Translations under genes and position numbers: made by a program
Source: Flavobacterium daemonense
Lineage (GTDB): Bacteria; Bacteroidota; Bacteroidia; Flavobacteriales; Flavobacteriaceae
Reading direction: 5' to 3'
DNA: 64,000 nt
Assembly (NCBI RefSeq): GCF_007341385.1
Contig: NZ_VJYD01000006.1
Coordinates: 124,001-188,000 of the forward strand
The notes under the pieces: model-generated
The model's input: the letters and a program-made list of their open reading frames with translations, nothing else
What the model was told of the DNA's origin: nothing
Database searches by the model: none
Shown here: positions 54,314-62,630 of the stretch, in pieces
Layout of the letters: every line of letters begins with the position of its first letter
Numbering within the stretch: position 1 is the first letter of the stretch

Positions 54314-54739
54314 ATGACAGAAGAATTAAAAGAGATTTTTATAAAGTATGATTTTCCAAAACGTGATGAGAATTCTTCAGTCGAGATTGAAGATATTCAA
54401 GTACATTTAAAATTTGATCTTCCAGAAGACTATGTTTTCTTTGTTGAAAATTATTTAGGAATTGATCAATTTATTGGAGCTGAGTTCATAAAACTTTGGA
54501 GTTTCGAAGAAATTATTGATGCAAACTTAGAGTATCATATATTTGAAAAATTACCACAAACACTTGCTATTGGAACAAATGGAAGCGGAGAATTTATAGG
54601 AATTGAATTTGAGGATAATAATTCTATAAAAATTATCCTTTCGCCTTTTATTGATTTAAATACAAAATATCATGTTGAAATAGGAAATTCATTTATTGAC
54701 TTTTTGGATCGACTTGATAAAGGAGTTGAATGGTTTTAG
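54314..54739 (+). CDS. SMI1/KNR4 (SUKH) family protein
   Basis: 141 residues, acidic. The SUKH fold is seen in LPEDYVFFVENYLGIDQFIG, IKLWSFEEIIDANLEY and the Gly strand LAIGTNGSGEFIGIEF. Many members are immunity proteins that neutralise nuclease toxins, others are of unknown function. No toxin gene is adjacent, so it is an orphan. Confidence 0.75.
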   Translation: MTEELKEIFIKYDFPKRDENSSVEIEDIQVHLKFDLPEDYVFFVENYLGIDQFIGAEFIKLWSFEEIIDANLEYHIFEKLPQTLAIGTNGSGEFIGIEFEDNNSIKIILSPFIDLNTKYHVEIGNSFIDFLDRLDKGVEWF

Positions 54740-54761
54740 TAAATGACAAAATTTAAAAAAA

Positions 54762-55124
54762 ATGACTCACAATATAAAATCAATACGTCCCTTCATAGGA
54801 GCAAAAGACTTCGAAATATCAAGAAGTTTCTATCGCGATTTAGGATTTGAAGAGGGCGTTTTAGAATCTAATTTTTCTGTTTTTAAAAGCGGAGAATTTG
54901 CATTTTATCTTCAGGATTATTACGATAAAAGCTGGATAGAAAACACGATGGTTTTTCTTGAAGTTGACGATGCAGTTCGATATTACAACGAACTTTTAGC
55001 ACTTAATTTAACGGAAAAATATGATGTAAAATTAACTCCAACTCGCCATTTAGATTGGGGAAGCGAATGTTTTCTTCACGATCCAGCTGGTATTTTATGG
55101 CATTTTGGAACGTTTAAAAAGTGA
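54762..55124 (+). CDS. VOC-family protein (glyoxalase/bleomycin-resistance fold)
   Basis: 120 residues with one vicinal-oxygen-chelate module. The typical pattern is IKSIRPFIGAKDFEISRSFYRDLGF near the start and GSECFLHDPAGILWHFG at the end. The metal ligand pattern is incomplete, so it may bind a hydrophobic ligand, for example bleomycin-like, rather than act as glyoxalase. Confidence 0.75.
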   Translation: MTHNIKSIRPFIGAKDFEISRSFYRDLGFEEGVLESNFSVFKSGEFAFYLQDYYDKSWIENTMVFLEVDDAVRYYNELLALNLTEKYDVKLTPTRHLDWGSECFLHDPAGILWHFGTFKK

Positions 55125-55130
55125 TTTTGT

Positions 55131-55201
55131 TTGCCACGAATTTCACGAATTTTCACGAATTATATTTTGGAGCATCTGAAAATTAGTGGAATTAGTGGCA
55201 A
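55131..55201. repeat. Palindromic repeat, GCCACGAATT family
   Basis: Left arm TTGCCACGAATTTCACGAAT (55131-55150) with TTTCACGAATT next. Right arm ends TAGTGGAATTAGTGGCAA (to 55202). The loop is about 20 bases. Confidence 0.65.
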
Positions 55202-55210
55202 AAAAACAAA

Positions 55211-55894
55211 CTATCTCAAGCCAAAATTTCCCAAAACACGAGTAGTACTTTTGCGTTGGTACCAGTCATTATAAACCAATTCTAGATTTTTCACTTCAAA
55301 TTCTCCAAAATCATAATCACGAAATTTATCCGCAATTTCAATTAATTTCTTCGGATTATGAAGCGGTTCCTGAAAACGCATAACGGTAGAATGCGCCGTA
55401 GAAATTGTGTAACGGCTGTCAATAGTTTGCTGTAAATCGGAGTTTTTGAAATTTTCTCGCAATTTGTTTCTGAAATTATTCAAAGTTTCATCCGTTGGAA
55501 AACCTTGAATCATTAGGGCAGAAGATGAGGCCGTAATTCCTCTGAAATGAATTTTAATTTTATCGGCATCAACCATACTTTTGCAGATTAGCTGAATATA
55601 ATCATTTGGTGAAATCTGATTTAGCTGAAACTTCTCTGAACATGAAATAATCGACATAACCGTAATGTGAATATCAGAATCAGGATAAAAATATTGCTCT
55701 GGTTCTGCCTTTTTTAATTCATTGATAAAAAGCTGCATATTTGCTTTTATTTCATCGCTTGGGCGAATTAACAACGTTATTCCGAAACGGGAATCCAATT
55801 CGTTTTTCAACTCTGAATCAATAGCATATTTTCCTGCCAAAATAGCCTCAGCAGATGTTTTGTAAAGTTGATTATAGTGTTCAGTTAAATTCAT
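55211..55894 (-). CDS. 2H phosphoesterase (2'-5' RNA ligase-like)
   Basis: 227 residues. Both HxT motifs of the 2H superfamily are present: His76-Ile-Thr78-Val (SDIHITVMS) and His168-Ser-Thr170-Val (TAHSTVMRF). These enzymes cleave 2',3'-cyclic phosphates or 2'-5' linkages in RNA or nucleotides. The substrate is unknown. Confidence 0.8.
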   Translation of the reverse strand: MNLTEHYNQLYKTSAEAILAGKYAIDSELKNELDSRFGITLLIRPSDEIKANMQLFINELKKAEPEQYFYPDSDIHITVMSIISCSEKFQLNQISPNDYIQLICKSMVDADKIKIHFRGITASSSALMIQGFPTDETLNNFRNKLRENFKNSDLQQTIDSRYTISTAHSTVMRFQEPLHNPKKLIEIADKFRDYDFGEFEVKNLELVYNDWYQRKSTTRVLGNFGLR

Positions 55895-55901
55895 TTAAAA
55901 T

Positions 55902-56270
55902 TTATTTCTTTTTCGCCTTTTCCAGATTTTCTTTCACTCTAAATTTTACAATTTTGGTGATTAAATCATACGGCATTTTGTCTTTTAACGGAAATTGAAC
56001 CGAACCTTTGCCTGATTTGTATTTTGAAAGTTCCTCTTTAAATTCTTCATGACCACTTGGCAAAGCATAAAGTCCAATGTGATTTTTAAAAGCTGCAAAA
56101 TAAACTACAATTCCGTTTTGCTCAAAAGCCGGCATCGAATAACTGATTTTCTCCTTGGCATCTGGTGCCGCTTTTTGAATCGTCATTCTGATTTTCTCCA
56201 GAATTTCCTGAACTTCATCTGGGAAAGTACCAATGTATTCGTCAATATTTGCTGGTTTTTTTGTTTCCAT
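55902..56270 (-). CDS. DUF1801 (YdhG-like) protein
   Basis: 122 residues from the METKKP start at 56270; the upstream start (MKQLKI) is less typical. It has the conserved pattern EILEKIRMTIQKAAPDAKEKISYSMPAFEQNG and FAAFKNHIGLYALPSG, the YdhG/YobT family, possibly iron-binding (frataxin-like fold). It overlaps nothing and precedes the 2H gene by 8 bases. Confidence 0.8.
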   Translation of the reverse strand: METKKPANIDEYIGTFPDEVQEILEKIRMTIQKAAPDAKEKISYSMPAFEQNGIVVYFAAFKNHIGLYALPSGHEEFKEELSKYKSGKGSVQFPLKDKMPYDLITKIVKFRVKENLEKAKKK

Positions 56271-56280
56271 GATTTTTAGT

Positions 56281-56365
56281 TGTTTCAAGTTTCAGGTTTC
56301 AAGTTTCAGGTTTCAGGTTTCGAGCGGAACTTGATCCCGAAGTCTCGGGAGAAACTAAAAAAAAC
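56281..56365. repeat. GTTTCAAGTTTCAGG tandem-type repeat with a hairpin
   Basis: Successive CAAGTTTCAGGTTT units (56285-56320) are followed by a hairpin, TTGATCCCGAAGTCTCGGGA. The reverse-oriented relative is at 59555-59580. Confidence 0.5.
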
Positions 56366-56377
56366 ATGAAACAAAAA

Positions 56378-56845
56378 TTAAGCTAACCCTTTCGGGAATC
56401 GGTCTAAAACCAAATTCAATTGCAATTTATGTTCCAAATATGCTTTTGCGCCAGCTAAAACTAAAGTAAAACCTTCTGTTGAATTACGAACTTGATCGAT
56501 TATTTTATCAGCATCGCCTTTTAAGCCAGAATTTGTTATGCTCACAAAAGTCTCATTTTCATTTAGTGGCGAAAAAATCCATTCTACTAAAGTGATTTCA
56601 TCGGGATTTCCCCATTCAATAACAATTTTCTTGTTTTCTTGTAAAACCAATGTCGTAACCGAAAGTGAGAAACCATACATTTCCCAAGTCCATTCTGTTT
56701 TTTGGTTTTCTTCTAATTTTCCGGAACCCTTAGTAAACCAAAATTTACTAGTGATTTCTGGATCTGTAAAAGCCTGAAAAACTTCTGAAACAGGTTTTCT
56801 AATCAGCATTTCGGCTTTTGCGAATTTGTTGTTTTCTGTTTTCAT
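56378..56845 (-). CDS. SRPBCC/AHSA1-family protein
   Basis: 155 residues. The N-terminal KAEMLIRKPVSEVFQAFTDPEITSKFWF and the later VEWIFSPLNENETFVSITNSGL are typical of the activator-of-Hsp90 ATPase-like branch of the START superfamily, a hydrophobic-ligand fold. The function is not known in Bacteroidota; these genes often lie beside ArsR-type regulators, and one such fragment is at 61953. Confidence 0.75.
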   Translation of the reverse strand: MKTENNKFAKAEMLIRKPVSEVFQAFTDPEITSKFWFTKGSGKLEENQKTEWTWEMYGFSLSVTTLVLQENKKIVIEWGNPDEITLVEWIFSPLNENETFVSITNSGLKGDADKIIDQVRNSTEGFTLVLAGAKAYLEHKLQLNLVLDRFPKGLA

Positions 56846-56966
56846 TTTTATGCAAGACGTTAGAAGTTATGAGTGAATGTAAATATAAGTAAATATTAAA
56901 AGTTAGTTCTTAAAAAAATCTTTCTTCTTTTTCACAATTACCATTTTACATTTCACAAATGACATT

Positions 56967-57492
56967 CTAAGATTTACGAAGTTCATATTCAAAATACGGT
57001 ACATCAACGCCATTTATATTAAACATAATGTCATTGATTTTTTCTGCGCCGAGTTTTAAAACCGCTTTTTGAGAACGGAAATTTTCTGCTCCAACATGAA
57101 AAAGCACCGAATCAACGTGCTGAAATGCATAATCGATCAATAATTTTTTGTTTGATTTATTATAAGGTCCGCCCCAATATTTTCGTGTAATGAAAGTGTA
57201 GCCAATTCCAACGCTTGATTTTTCTGGATTATAATCATAAAAACTGGTCGTTCCCAATTACTTCATTGGTTTGCTTATCAAGAATTAAGAACGGATTTTT
57301 TGTAATTATGAGGTCAAAAAAAGTTTTAAAACCCTCTCTTTCATGACGGTTTTTTACGGGATTCTGTTCCCAAATCAATGGGTCGGAAGCCGCTTCAAAT
57401 AATGCTTCAAAATGTTTTTCCTCTAACGGAATTAATTTCGAGATTTCGTTTTCTAGAACTTCTGGTTGTAAGTTGAAATTATTTGTGGCCAT
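56967..57492 (-). pseudogene. GNAT acetyltransferase gene, split by a one-base insertion
   Basis: The N-terminal part (57235-57492) ends KQTNEVIGNDQFL and the C-terminal part begins GTTSFYDYNPEKSSVGIGY. One G too many in the GGG at 57253-57255 explains it: with GG the frame reads EVIGTTSFYDYNPEK and the two halves join into one RimJ/RimL-type N-acetyltransferase of about 174 residues. Either the gene is recently dead or the base is miscalled. Confidence 0.8.
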
Positions 57493-57537
57493 AATTTTTT
57501 GTTTTAGTTTTTTTTTCAGAAAGATTAAATATCAAGT

Positions 57538-57685
57538 TTGTCAATTTCGACTGAAAGGAGACCCGAGCGATAGCGAACAGGCGAAGCAAATCACACAAGC
57601 AAATCCGCAAAGATAATCGCCAATCTTTGTCGATTCTCGAGTGTGATTTCTTTCCCGAAGCCTCAAGATCGAAATGACAAAAACA
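57538..57685. repeat. GTCATTTCGACGAAGG-family repeat
   Basis: Left part GTCAATTTCGACTGAAAGGA and interior AGCGATAGCGAACAGGCGAA match the copy at 25613. The right part ends GATCGAAATGACA. The arms are no longer perfect. Confidence 0.55.
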
Positions 57686-57727
57686 ATCTGTGCCAATCAG
57701 CTATATCCGTTAAATCTGTGGGCAATA

Positions 57728-58852
57728 TCAAATCCTTTTAATCTGAACGCAAGAAACATTTTCCATTTTCACTTCTTTTCCAACTTTTTTTAGCATTCCG
57801 GTTTTAGCATTTCGTTTAAAAACGACCACATTTCCAGTATTAACATTCGAAGCAATTAAAAATTTTCCGCTTTCATCAAGGGCAAAAACTCTCGGATGTT
57901 TTCCTAAAGTTGATTGGTAGCCAATGTTTTTTAAAAGACCATTTTCATCAATTGTAAAAATGGCAATATTGTTTTCTTTTCCTCTATTTGTGGCATATAG
58001 AAACTTCCCGTCTGGCGAAATATGAATGTCCGAACTTTCAAATCCCTCTTTAATTTTATCAGGGTGCGTAGCAATTCGCTGTATTTTATTCAAAACGCCG
58101 TTATCATATTTATAAACGCTTATTTGCCCAGCCATTTCTTCAATGCAATACCCAAATTTTTGATTTGGATGAAAAGCAAAATGTCTCGGTCCGGCTTCTA
58201 AATCTGTTTTTGTAAAAGGATTTTTTGTTTCGATCAATGGCTTTTTCTGATTTTCATCAAATGCATAACAACGGATTTTATCAGCACCTAAATCCGGCAA
58301 AAACAGGTAATCAAATTGAGGTGAAAATATAGCCGAATGAACATGTGAACGCGTTTGTCTTTCTTTGTGCGTACTTCCGTCCATGTATTGAAAATTTTGC
58401 GCAATGGAATCTATTTTACCGTTTTCTAAAATCGGGAAAACAGAAACGCTTCCTTCTGTATAATTGGCATTTGCAATCCATTTACCGCTTTTATGAACCG
58501 TTACATAAACCGGATTTTCGCCGCCGCTTCTTTGGCTGTTTAAAAAAGTCAGCGTTTTATTTTCTGGATTAAATTCAAAACTGCTTATGCTTCCCGCATT
58601 TGGCGTTTTGGTGTCTGTACAGGCGTAAATATATTTTCCATTTGGCGAAACAGCTAAAAAAGAGGGATTAATAATGTTTTTTGCCGATGCTGTTTTCATT
58701 AATTTTCCGCTCACAGTATCCAATTGATAAACCTGAATCGCTTCAGCAGATTTATCACGGTTATACGAACCCAAAAAGACATACGTATTTTGAGCAAAAA
58801 GGTTTAAAGTTGCTAAAAAAGCAACTGCAATAAAGGTTAATTTTAGTTTCAA
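57728..58852 (-). CDS. Lactonase-family seven-bladed propeller, secreted
   Basis: 374 residues with a signal peptide (LFAQ21). The repeated blade pattern FLAVSPNGKYIYACTD, IHISPDGKFLYATNRG and FALDESGKFLIASN matches the 6-phosphogluconolactonase/YncE-type lactonase family (PF10282). Being secreted, it is unlikely to be Pgl; it may act on sugar or aromatic lactones, or be a binding propeller. Confidence 0.75.
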   Translation of the reverse strand: MKLKLTFIAVAFLATLNLFAQNTYVFLGSYNRDKSAEAIQVYQLDTVSGKLMKTASAKNIINPSFLAVSPNGKYIYACTDTKTPNAGSISSFEFNPENKTLTFLNSQRSGGENPVYVTVHKSGKWIANANYTEGSVSVFPILENGKIDSIAQNFQYMDGSTHKERQTRSHVHSAIFSPQFDYLFLPDLGADKIRCYAFDENQKKPLIETKNPFTKTDLEAGPRHFAFHPNQKFGYCIEEMAGQISVYKYDNGVLNKIQRIATHPDKIKEGFESSDIHISPDGKFLYATNRGKENNIAIFTIDENGLLKNIGYQSTLGKHPRVFALDESGKFLIASNVNTGNVVVFKRNAKTGMLKKVGKEVKMENVSCVQIKRI

Positions 58853-58894
58853 GTTTTTTTTGTTTCAGGTTTAAAGTTTCAAGTTTAGTTGTTT

Positions 58895-58959
58895 GCCACG
58901 AATTTCACGAATTTTCACCAATTAAAATTGAATTTGCGGAAATTCGTGAAATTTGTGGC
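58895..58959. repeat. Palindromic repeat, GCCACGAATT family
   Basis: GCCACGAATTTCACGAATTT at the left; the right arm ends TCGTGAAATTTGTGGC. Outer 17 bases pair with few mismatches. Confidence 0.65.
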
Positions 58960-59020
58960 GAAAATTTTGTGTTGTACGCTTCGACTTCGCTAAGGGTGAC
59001 AAAAGAATTAGCTCATTTTT

Positions 59021-59545
59021 TTAGGGAATTAATAAATATCTGAATCCAAATACAGGAAGTTCTCCCTGCATAAAGTCCAAATCTTCAGATCTTTTGAATC
59101 CAATATTTTCATACATTTTCCAAGCTGTTTTCATTGCTAATGTCGAATGAATAATGATTTGCTTGCGATTATTTTCAGATGCTTTTTGAACACATTTCAA
59201 AGTCAAAAGTTTTCCAATTCCTTGTCCTCTGGCTTCAAAATCAACTCCAAGTAAACGAAATCCAGCCGAATCTTTTTCCTGAGTAGCAGTACCTCCAGAG
59301 CCGTAGAACTGCATATCATTAAAATAAACAACAGCTCCGGCAATTTTATTGTTCTCATCAACAGCGACCAAAAGCTCGGTTTCTAGAAGTTTTGTAAAAT
59401 CGCCAATATTTGCCAGCATTTTATAATAATTGGGCTGTTCATTTTCTTTTGGAAATCCTTCTAAAGCCGAATAAACACGGATTAAAAGTTTTCCAATTTC
59501 TTCAAATTCTGAAGGATTTGCGTTTCTAATGTTATAGTTGTTCAT
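59021..59545 (-). CDS. GNAT-family N-acetyltransferase
   Basis: 174 residues. The acetyl-CoA motif is FRLLGVDFEARGQGIGKLLTL (motif A with RGQGIGKLL). Start MNNYNIRNANPSEF is typical. Acts on an unknown amine substrate. Confidence 0.8.
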   Translation of the reverse strand: MNNYNIRNANPSEFEEIGKLLIRVYSALEGFPKENEQPNYYKMLANIGDFTKLLETELLVAVDENNKIAGAVVYFNDMQFYGSGGTATQEKDSAGFRLLGVDFEARGQGIGKLLTLKCVQKASENNRKQIIIHSTLAMKTAWKMYENIGFKRSEDLDFMQGELPVFGFRYLLIP

Positions 59546-59554
59546 TTTTTTGTT

Positions 59555-59633
59555 TCTCCCGAGGCTTCGGGATCAAGTTTCAGGTTTTTCAATTATCAAT
59601 TAACAATTAACAATTAACAATTAACAATTAATC
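59555..59633. repeat. Repeat fragment with CAATTAA tandem units
   Basis: A GTTTCTCCCGAGGCTTCGGG hairpin (59553-59572) leads into CAAGTTTCAGG, then five perfect CAATTAA heptamers and one imperfect copy (about 59588-59630). A related CAATTAA string is at 61482-61511. Confidence 0.55.
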
Positions 59634-59634
59634 A

Positions 59635-60732
59635 TTATCTAATCCCTTTCCACCATTGTTGAAATTCCTGATTTTCATTTTTCAGTTCAACGATTTCGCC
59701 AATTTTTGGTGTGATTAGCGGAATTGGATTTTCAGACAAATTATTCAATTCGGTTACTTTGATCAAAGGTTCGTCCCAAGGATGAAGTGCTAGTGCGAAT
59801 TTTGACGAATGAACCGGGAAAACTCTTTTGGTGTTCAAATCTTTCATCGCTTTTATTACATCTTCTGGCAGATTGTGAATGTATTTCCAAGCCGGATTAT
59901 ATTGCCCGTTATCAAGAAGCGCAATATCAAAAGGGCCGTATTTTTCGCCAATTTTAGCAAAATGAGAATCATAACCGCTGTCACCACCTAGATACATTTT
60001 AAAATCTTTGGTTTCCAGAATGAAAGATGTCCAAAGCGTATTACAACGTTTAATGCTTCTGCCCGAAAAATGTCTCGTAGGAGCTGTATAAATCGTTAAA
60101 TTCTGATCCAATTCTATTTTTTCATGCCAGTCTTTTTCGATAATAATTTCAGATGGAAACTTCCAAAATTCAAAGTGTGAACCAACACCAAGCGCCGTAA
60201 TTATTTTTTTGATTTTTGGTTTCAGCGCCATAATTGTTGCAAAATCCAAATGGTCGTAATGGTCATGCGTAATCAATAAATAATCAATTTCTGGAATATC
60301 GTCAGCAGTGTAAATATCAGTTCCTTTAAAAGCTTTTGTAGTGCCGTAAATAGGCGAGGCGTTGCCACTGAAAACGGGATCAATCAAAAAACGTTTTCCT
60401 GCAAGCTGAATGTAATAAGACGAATGTCCAAACCAAACCAGAATATCCTGGTCTAACGGAATTTCATGCAGATTGTTTTTTACAGACGGAATAACATCGG
60501 TCGGAATTTTGCGATCTACTTTCTTGAAGAAAAATTCTTTTAACACATCAAAATACCCGTAACCTTCGGCAAGTTCGGGCGTGAAACTTTCATTTTCAAA
60601 TTTTCCGTTTTTATAATGAGGTGATTTTTGTATTAGTGCAAGTCGTTCGCCGGCAGGTCTTTTTCCATATCGAGGATGATATAAAAAATAGATCACAATG
60701 GCGATAAAAAGAAGAAATAAGGTAAGAGTCAT
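59635..60732 (-). CDS. MBL-fold metallo-hydrolase (NAPE-PLD/UlaG-like), membrane-anchored
   Basis: 365 residues. An uncleaved N-terminal helix (TLTLFLLFIAIVIYFLY) is followed by the metallo-beta-lactamase fold. The zinc motif THDHYDH spans 155-161, with FGHSSYYIQ upstream and the later Gly/Asp (LGGDSGYD). The closest type is the N-acylphosphatidylethanolamine phospholipase D-like branch, so a phospholipid or other phosphodiester is a likely substrate. It starts just downstream of a 23-base direct repeat. Confidence 0.85.
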   Translation of the reverse strand: MTLTLFLLFIAIVIYFLYHPRYGKRPAGERLALIQKSPHYKNGKFENESFTPELAEGYGYFDVLKEFFFKKVDRKIPTDVIPSVKNNLHEIPLDQDILVWFGHSSYYIQLAGKRFLIDPVFSGNASPIYGTTKAFKGTDIYTADDIPEIDYLLITHDHYDHLDFATIMALKPKIKKIITALGVGSHFEFWKFPSEIIIEKDWHEKIELDQNLTIYTAPTRHFSGRSIKRCNTLWTSFILETKDFKMYLGGDSGYDSHFAKIGEKYGPFDIALLDNGQYNPAWKYIHNLPEDVIKAMKDLNTKRVFPVHSSKFALALHPWDEPLIKVTELNNLSENPIPLITPKIGEIVELKNENQEFQQWWKGIR

Positions 60733-60736
60733 ATTT

Positions 60737-61047
60737 TTTAGTTTGAAGGATATTGTTTTATTGAATTAATACGTTTAAGAGAAAATTTTGCAAAAAAAGT
60801 CGTAAAGAAATTTTAGACATACGACAATCAAGAGCACTAAACCAACATATAATCGGATGTTTGGAAGATTATTATAAGTTTCAATTTCAGTAATATATTT
60901 ATAGACTTTTTTACGTTTGTACAAGCATAAAACAAAAACCGTAATTATAACTGTCGCAAAGAAACATTCTAATATAAAATCATCGATTTGTTGTTGAGAA
61001 CTATTTTCTGAGAGCATTTTAATATTTAGTTTGAAGGATATTGTTTT
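60737..61047. repeat. 23-base direct repeat flanking a small gene
   Basis: TTTAGTTTGAAGGATATTGT followed by TTT occurs at 60737-60759 and again at 61025-61047. The right copy contains the last codons and stop of the DUF1801 gene. The left copy is the leader of the MBL gene. The 265 bases between hold the gene at 60775. Confidence 0.9.
60775..61017 (-). CDS. Small two-helix membrane protein
   Basis: 80 residues with two hydrophobic helices (ECFFATVIITVFVLCLY and LYVGLVLLIVVCLKFLYDFF) joined by a Lys-rich loop. No family is recognised. It lies wholly between copies of a 23-base direct repeat, so it looks like an insertion between two genes that otherwise would abut. Confidence 0.5.
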   Translation of the reverse strand: MLSENSSQQQIDDFILECFFATVIITVFVLCLYKRKKVYKYITEIETYNNLPNIRLYVGLVLLIVVCLKFLYDFFCKIFS

Positions 61048-61451
61048 CGTAGCTCGTTTACCGAAATCAAAACCATTTTTTTAAGAATTTCAACATCAAT
61101 ATCAGCCAGTTTTTTGACATAAACACAGCCTTTTGCCGATTTATGTTTTCCGAGTTTTACCAGTAATTCTTCTCTTTCTTCGGCTGGTAAATGCAGATAA
61201 AGTGAAATCGCCGCTTTTCTAGGTGAGAAAGCTGCTAATGGCGCGTCACCTTCATGACCGCTTGCGTATTTGTAATGATAACTTCCGAAACCAACAATGC
61301 TTGGACCCCACATTTTAGCTTCAAAACCGCTAGTTTTCCCCATGATTTTTATAAGCTCAAAAGCGTCATTTTTTTTTGCCTCATCATCAACAAAAGTGTT
61401 TATAAAGTCAGCAACACTGCTTTGGGTTTCGTTCGTTTTATTTTTAGCCAT
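61026..61451 (-). CDS. DUF1801 domain protein
   Basis: 141 residues. A different DUF1801 subtype from 55902: KIMGKTSGFEAKMWGPSIVGFGSYHYKYASG, then AFSPRKAAISLYLHL and HKSAKGCVYVKKL. Function unknown, often near regulators of stress. Its last eight codons lie in the duplicated 23-base sequence. Confidence 0.8.
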   Translation of the reverse strand: MAKNKTNETQSSVADFINTFVDDEAKKNDAFELIKIMGKTSGFEAKMWGPSIVGFGSYHYKYASGHEGDAPLAAFSPRKAAISLYLHLPAEEREELLVKLGKHKSAKGCVYVKKLADIDVEILKKMVLISVNELRKQYPSN

Positions 61452-61512
61452 TTGTCTAGTTTTCGGTTTTCGTTAATAATTTACAATTAACAATTCACCA
61501 TTAACAATTAAT

Positions 61513-61881
61513 TTAAAACATTCCGTTTTCGTTGATTGTTTCTTTGGGAACCGGCTGACCCAAATCCCAAAGTTCTACAATTTTGTCCTCTTTAAATTTC
61601 AAAATATGAACTACGGCAAAACCAATATCTTCTGAGTTTTGTTTTAAATGCGAGTGAACCGCAACCAGATTGTCGTCTTCTAAAATATGATGAATTTTAA
61701 AAATTTTATTCGGATTTGTCCTTGCCGATTCTTCCATTGCAAGCATCAAAGTATCGGCATCGCCCTTAAAATAAGCGTTGTGATGTTTAAATTTTTTGCT
61801 AACATGGAGTCGGAATGCTTCGTGTGAATGTCCGTTTGCAGCAAGTTTTAAGAAGTCTCGGGCAATTTCTTTCCTAGTCAT
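61513..61881 (-). CDS. SnoaL-like/NTF2-fold protein
   Basis: 122 residues. Helix then curved sheet: KEIARDFLKLAANGHSHEAF, KKFKHHNAYFKGDAD, then DNLVAVHSHLKQN and IVELWDLGQPVP. It matches the nuclear-transport-factor-2-like family of polyketide cyclase or ester-cleaving type. No active-site assignment. Confidence 0.8.
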   Translation of the reverse strand: MTRKEIARDFLKLAANGHSHEAFRLHVSKKFKHHNAYFKGDADTLMLAMEESARTNPNKIFKIHHILEDDNLVAVHSHLKQNSEDIGFAVVHILKFKEDKIVELWDLGQPVPKETINENGMF

Positions 61882-61952
61882 AATTTTAAATATAAAAGCG
61901 AACTAAGTTAAGAAATTTGAAGCTGCGGTATTACAGAATTTGGGGCATTTTT

Positions 61953-62168
61953 TTAGAAATCTTCAAGTTTTATTTCAGAAAGATCAATTCCGAGTTTCCC
62001 GAATTCTATTATCCCGATTTCGGTGATATAAAAGTGTTTATCAGCAGGATTTTCCTTTGCAATCCATCCTTTTTCGGCAAAAGTTATGGCGAGCAATTGG
62101 CCTAATTTTCCGCCAATGTGCTCGTAACATATTTTAGCCGGTTTGACTTTTGTCGGTTTGTTGTTCAT
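61953..62168 (-). CDS. Short protein like the C-terminal part of ArsR-type regulators
   Basis: 71 residues. The whole chain (KICYEHIGGKLGQLLAITFA, then KHFYITEIGIIEFGKLGID) matches the C-terminal segment of Bacteroidota ArsR-type regulators. No winged-helix DNA-binding domain precedes it; the membrane-protein gene at 62170 starts directly upstream. It may be a stand-alone small protein or a remnant. Confidence 0.5.
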   Translation of the reverse strand: MNNKPTKVKPAKICYEHIGGKLGQLLAITFAEKGWIAKENPADKHFYITEIGIIEFGKLGIDLSEIKLEDF

Positions 62169-62169
62169 T

Positions 62170-62595
62170 TTAATGAAGGTAAGGTTTTCTTTTGCAAGTT
62201 AATTTCAAAGCCAAATATGCCATTGGAATATAAGCAAAAACTAAATCAACGACCGTAAACCAAATTGGTGATGGCAAAGAGCAAACGCTTACGATACCAC
62301 CCAATAAAAAGAAAGCGCCAATAACCAGCGCTAGTTTCTTTTTATGATTATATGCAATTATTGCAGTCGCAGCCGCTCCCGCAAATGTTCCTGTAGCGTG
62401 TGCCAAAAAAGGGAAAAGAAAATGTTTAGGCTCAAATAAATGCATGGTTGCTTTGAGCCCTTCCATAGTTGTATTATCAGCGCCATCTGGTGGCGGAATA
62501 ATCGAACCACTTATTAAAATTATACTCATATTTACAATGCTTCCAACAAAAAGACCAATGATTACGGCCAAAGTATTTCTTAAAATAGGGTTCAT
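62170..62595 (-). CDS. Four-helix membrane protein
   Basis: 141 residues with four membrane helices (NTLAVIIGLFVGSIVNMSIILI; LAHATGTFAGAAATAIIAY; ALVIGAFFLLGGIVSVC; FTVVDLVFAYIPMAYLAL). There is no known motif. Its stop is 1 base before the start of the next gene, so the two are linked. Confidence 0.55.
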   Translation of the reverse strand: MNPILRNTLAVIIGLFVGSIVNMSIILISGSIIPPPDGADNTTMEGLKATMHLFEPKHFLFPFLAHATGTFAGAAATAIIAYNHKKKLALVIGAFFLLGGIVSVCSLPSPIWFTVVDLVFAYIPMAYLALKLTCKRKPYLH

Positions 62596-62630
62596 AAACT
62601 AGGATTTTTTAGAATCACTAATTTATAAAA

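Noticed and set aside
59585..59633. CRISPR-like repeat array
   Set aside because: The CAATAA/CAATTAA units are contiguous heptamers without spacers.
61026..61451. Second copy of the DUF1801 gene at 55902 by recent duplication
   Set aside because: The two proteins belong to different subtypes and share only the general fold pattern.
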